Shown one piece after another: positions 5,588-6,070 of a stretch of DNA of 6,070 nt. The position numbers and the translations under genes were made by a program. Position 1 is the first letter of the stretch. The number at the start of each line of letters is the position of its first letter. Location of the stretch: positions 1 through 6,070 of the forward strand of contig JARFQC010000133.1 in NCBI GenBank assembly GCA_029287965.1, in the 5' to 3' direction. The stretch is from Arenicellales bacterium. Lineage in GTDB: Bacteria > Pseudomonadota > Gammaproteobacteria > BMS3Bbin11. The notes beneath the pieces were generated by a model that made no database searches, was not told where the DNA came from, and worked only from the letters and a program-made list of their open reading frames with translations.

Positions 5588-5683
5588 TCAACCGAGGAAG
5601 TTTTTGACGAAATAGAACAGTACGAACGTCAGGATGAAGCCCGCAGCGATCGTGCCGATAATTGAGTCCAGTGGATTTTTCAT
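5588..5683 (-). CDS. Small single-span membrane protein, 31 residues
   Basis: A short gene of 31 codons plus TGA. The start is well supported: CCGGAG lies seven bases upstream of the ATG, and a predicted promoter lies further upstream. The product begins MKNPLDSIIGTIAAG and continues with a hydrophobic, Phe-rich helix, giving one membrane span at about residues 8-26, and ends VKNFLG. Lys2 before and Lys27 after the span give no strong orientation. It is followed after 39 bases by the PuuD-like membrane protein on the same strand, with no terminator between, so the two are probably co-transcribed. Small single-span proteins in such positions are often accessory subunits of membrane redox complexes, as with CydX; a similar role here is inference. 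No homologue is recognised. Confidence 0.7.
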   Translation of the reverse strand: MKNPLDSIIGTIAAGFILTFVLFYFVKNFLG

Positions 5684-5733
5684 GGTGTAACTCCGGAGTG
5701 GAATTATTAATTGAGTAAATTAATCAACTATTG

Positions 5734-5762
5734 ATGATAGGTCAGACCTGATCGACTTACAA
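5734..5762 (-). promoter_or_regulatory. Predicted promoter of the small membrane protein and PuuD-like unit
   Basis: On the minus strand, TTGTAA (5757-5762, four of six) and TATCAT (5734-5739, five of six) are 17 bases apart, predicting a start near 5727 and a leader of about 44 bases. It lies directly downstream of the sodB terminator. A palindrome AGGTC-A-GACCT (5739-5749) sits in the spacer, and an inverted repeat ATCAA-CTA-TTGAT (5723-5735) covers the end of the -10 and the predicted start; either could be an operator. Confidence 0.5.
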
Positions 5763-5765
5763 TAA

Positions 5766-5796
5766 AAAAGCCCGGCAGGCTGACTGCCGGGCTTTT
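5766..5796. terminator. Bidirectional intrinsic terminator after sodB
   Basis: A perfect 13-pair inverted repeat: arms 5766-5778 and 5784-5796 around a 5-base loop, with core GCCCGGCAG/CTGCCGGGC. On the minus strand the stem runs into TTTTTTATTG, a good U-tract, 15 bases past the sodB stop codon. Confidence 0.93.
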
Positions 5797-5811
5797 CTGA
5801 CGGGGACGGTG

Positions 5812-6070
5812 TTAGCCGTAATTAGCAGCGGCAAAGTCCCAGTTGACGAGGTTCCAGAACGCTTCGACATATTTTGGACGCGCGTTGCGGTAGTCAATGT
5901 AGTACGCATGTTCCCAGACATCGCAGGTCAGAACAGGCGTTTTTCCGTCGGTCATCGGGTTGGCTGCATTGCTGGTGTTGACGATCTCAACCGAGCCGTC
6001 GGAATTCTTGACCAGCCAGGTCCAGCCGGAGCCGAAGTTGGTGGCTGCCGAGGTTGAGAATTTCTCCTTG
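5812..6070 (-). CDS. sodB: Fe-type superoxide dismutase, C-terminal part (5' end outside window)
   Basis: This is the last 85 codons plus stop of an iron/manganese superoxide dismutase, which converts superoxide to oxygen and hydrogen peroxide in the cytoplasm. The frame is open to the right edge. Family landmarks in order are TNFGSGWTWLV, the loop KNSDGSVEIVNTSNA, and the metal-binding signature DVWEHAYYIDYRN, whose Asp and His are two of the four metal ligands. The other two, both His, lie outside the window. The segment RPKYVEAFWNLVNWDF and the short ending AAANYG are close to the iron-type (SodB) subgroup, such as the E. coli enzyme. An iron rather than manganese or cambialistic preference rests on that resemblance alone. 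It ends in TAA, followed by a strong terminator, so it is not co-transcribed with the genes to its left. Confidence 0.95.
   Translation of the reverse strand, partial: KEKFSTSAATNFGSGWTWLVKNSDGSVEIVNTSNAANPMTDGKTPVLTCDVWEHAYYIDYRNARPKYVEAFWNLVNWDFAAANYG

Noticed and set aside
5723..5735. FNR site in the promoter of the small membrane protein gene.
   Set aside because: FNR sites read TTGAT-N4-ATCAA; here the half-sites are in the opposite order with a 3-base spacer.

Overview
The window looks like an ordinary chromosomal stretch of a free-living, respiring proteobacterium, most likely a gammaproteobacterium or a close betaproteobacterial relative. The grounds are the Fe-type superoxide dismutase, the cytochrome c5-type protein, the argD-argF pair with a proteobacterial-type ArgD N-terminus, the Shine-Dalgarno sites and the GC-rich hairpin terminators with U-tracts. 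The base composition is moderately GC-rich throughout. I saw no insertion sequence, phage gene, tRNA, rRNA or CRISPR array. The genus cannot be fixed from the sequence alone.

Layout, left to right. The 3' end of a GNAT acetyltransferase gene (+) enters at the left edge and faces a secreted Tll0287-like (DUF3365) heme protein gene (-). Next is an unrecognised helical protein of 233 residues (-), divergent from a small membrane-anchored thioredoxin-like protein (+). The thioredoxin gene converges on a cytochrome c5-type gene (-), and a strong bidirectional terminator lies between them. Then come argF and argD (both -), transcribed as argD-argF with a 4-base ATGA overlap. Upstream of argD are a predicted promoter and, between that promoter and the start codon, a terminator-like hairpin. 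Further right is a PuuD-like four-helix membrane protein gene (-), preceded by a 31-codon gene for a single-span membrane protein (-) that is easily missed. A perfect bidirectional terminator separates these from the 3' end of sodB (-), which runs off the right edge.

Functionally, argD and argF cover two steps of arginine synthesis: transamination to N-acetylornithine, and carbamoylation of ornithine to citrulline. Much of the rest has a redox theme: two secreted c-type heme proteins, a thioredoxin-fold protein, a membrane protein related to the PuuD membrane domain, and superoxide dismutase. Nothing shows that these form one pathway; they have separate transcription units and terminators.

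I found no clearly new multi-gene system. The points most worth a second look are the hairpin in the argD leader, the 31-residue membrane protein paired with a stand-alone PuuD-like domain, the probable Cys/His heme coordination in the Tll0287-like protein, and the uncharacterised 233-residue protein.
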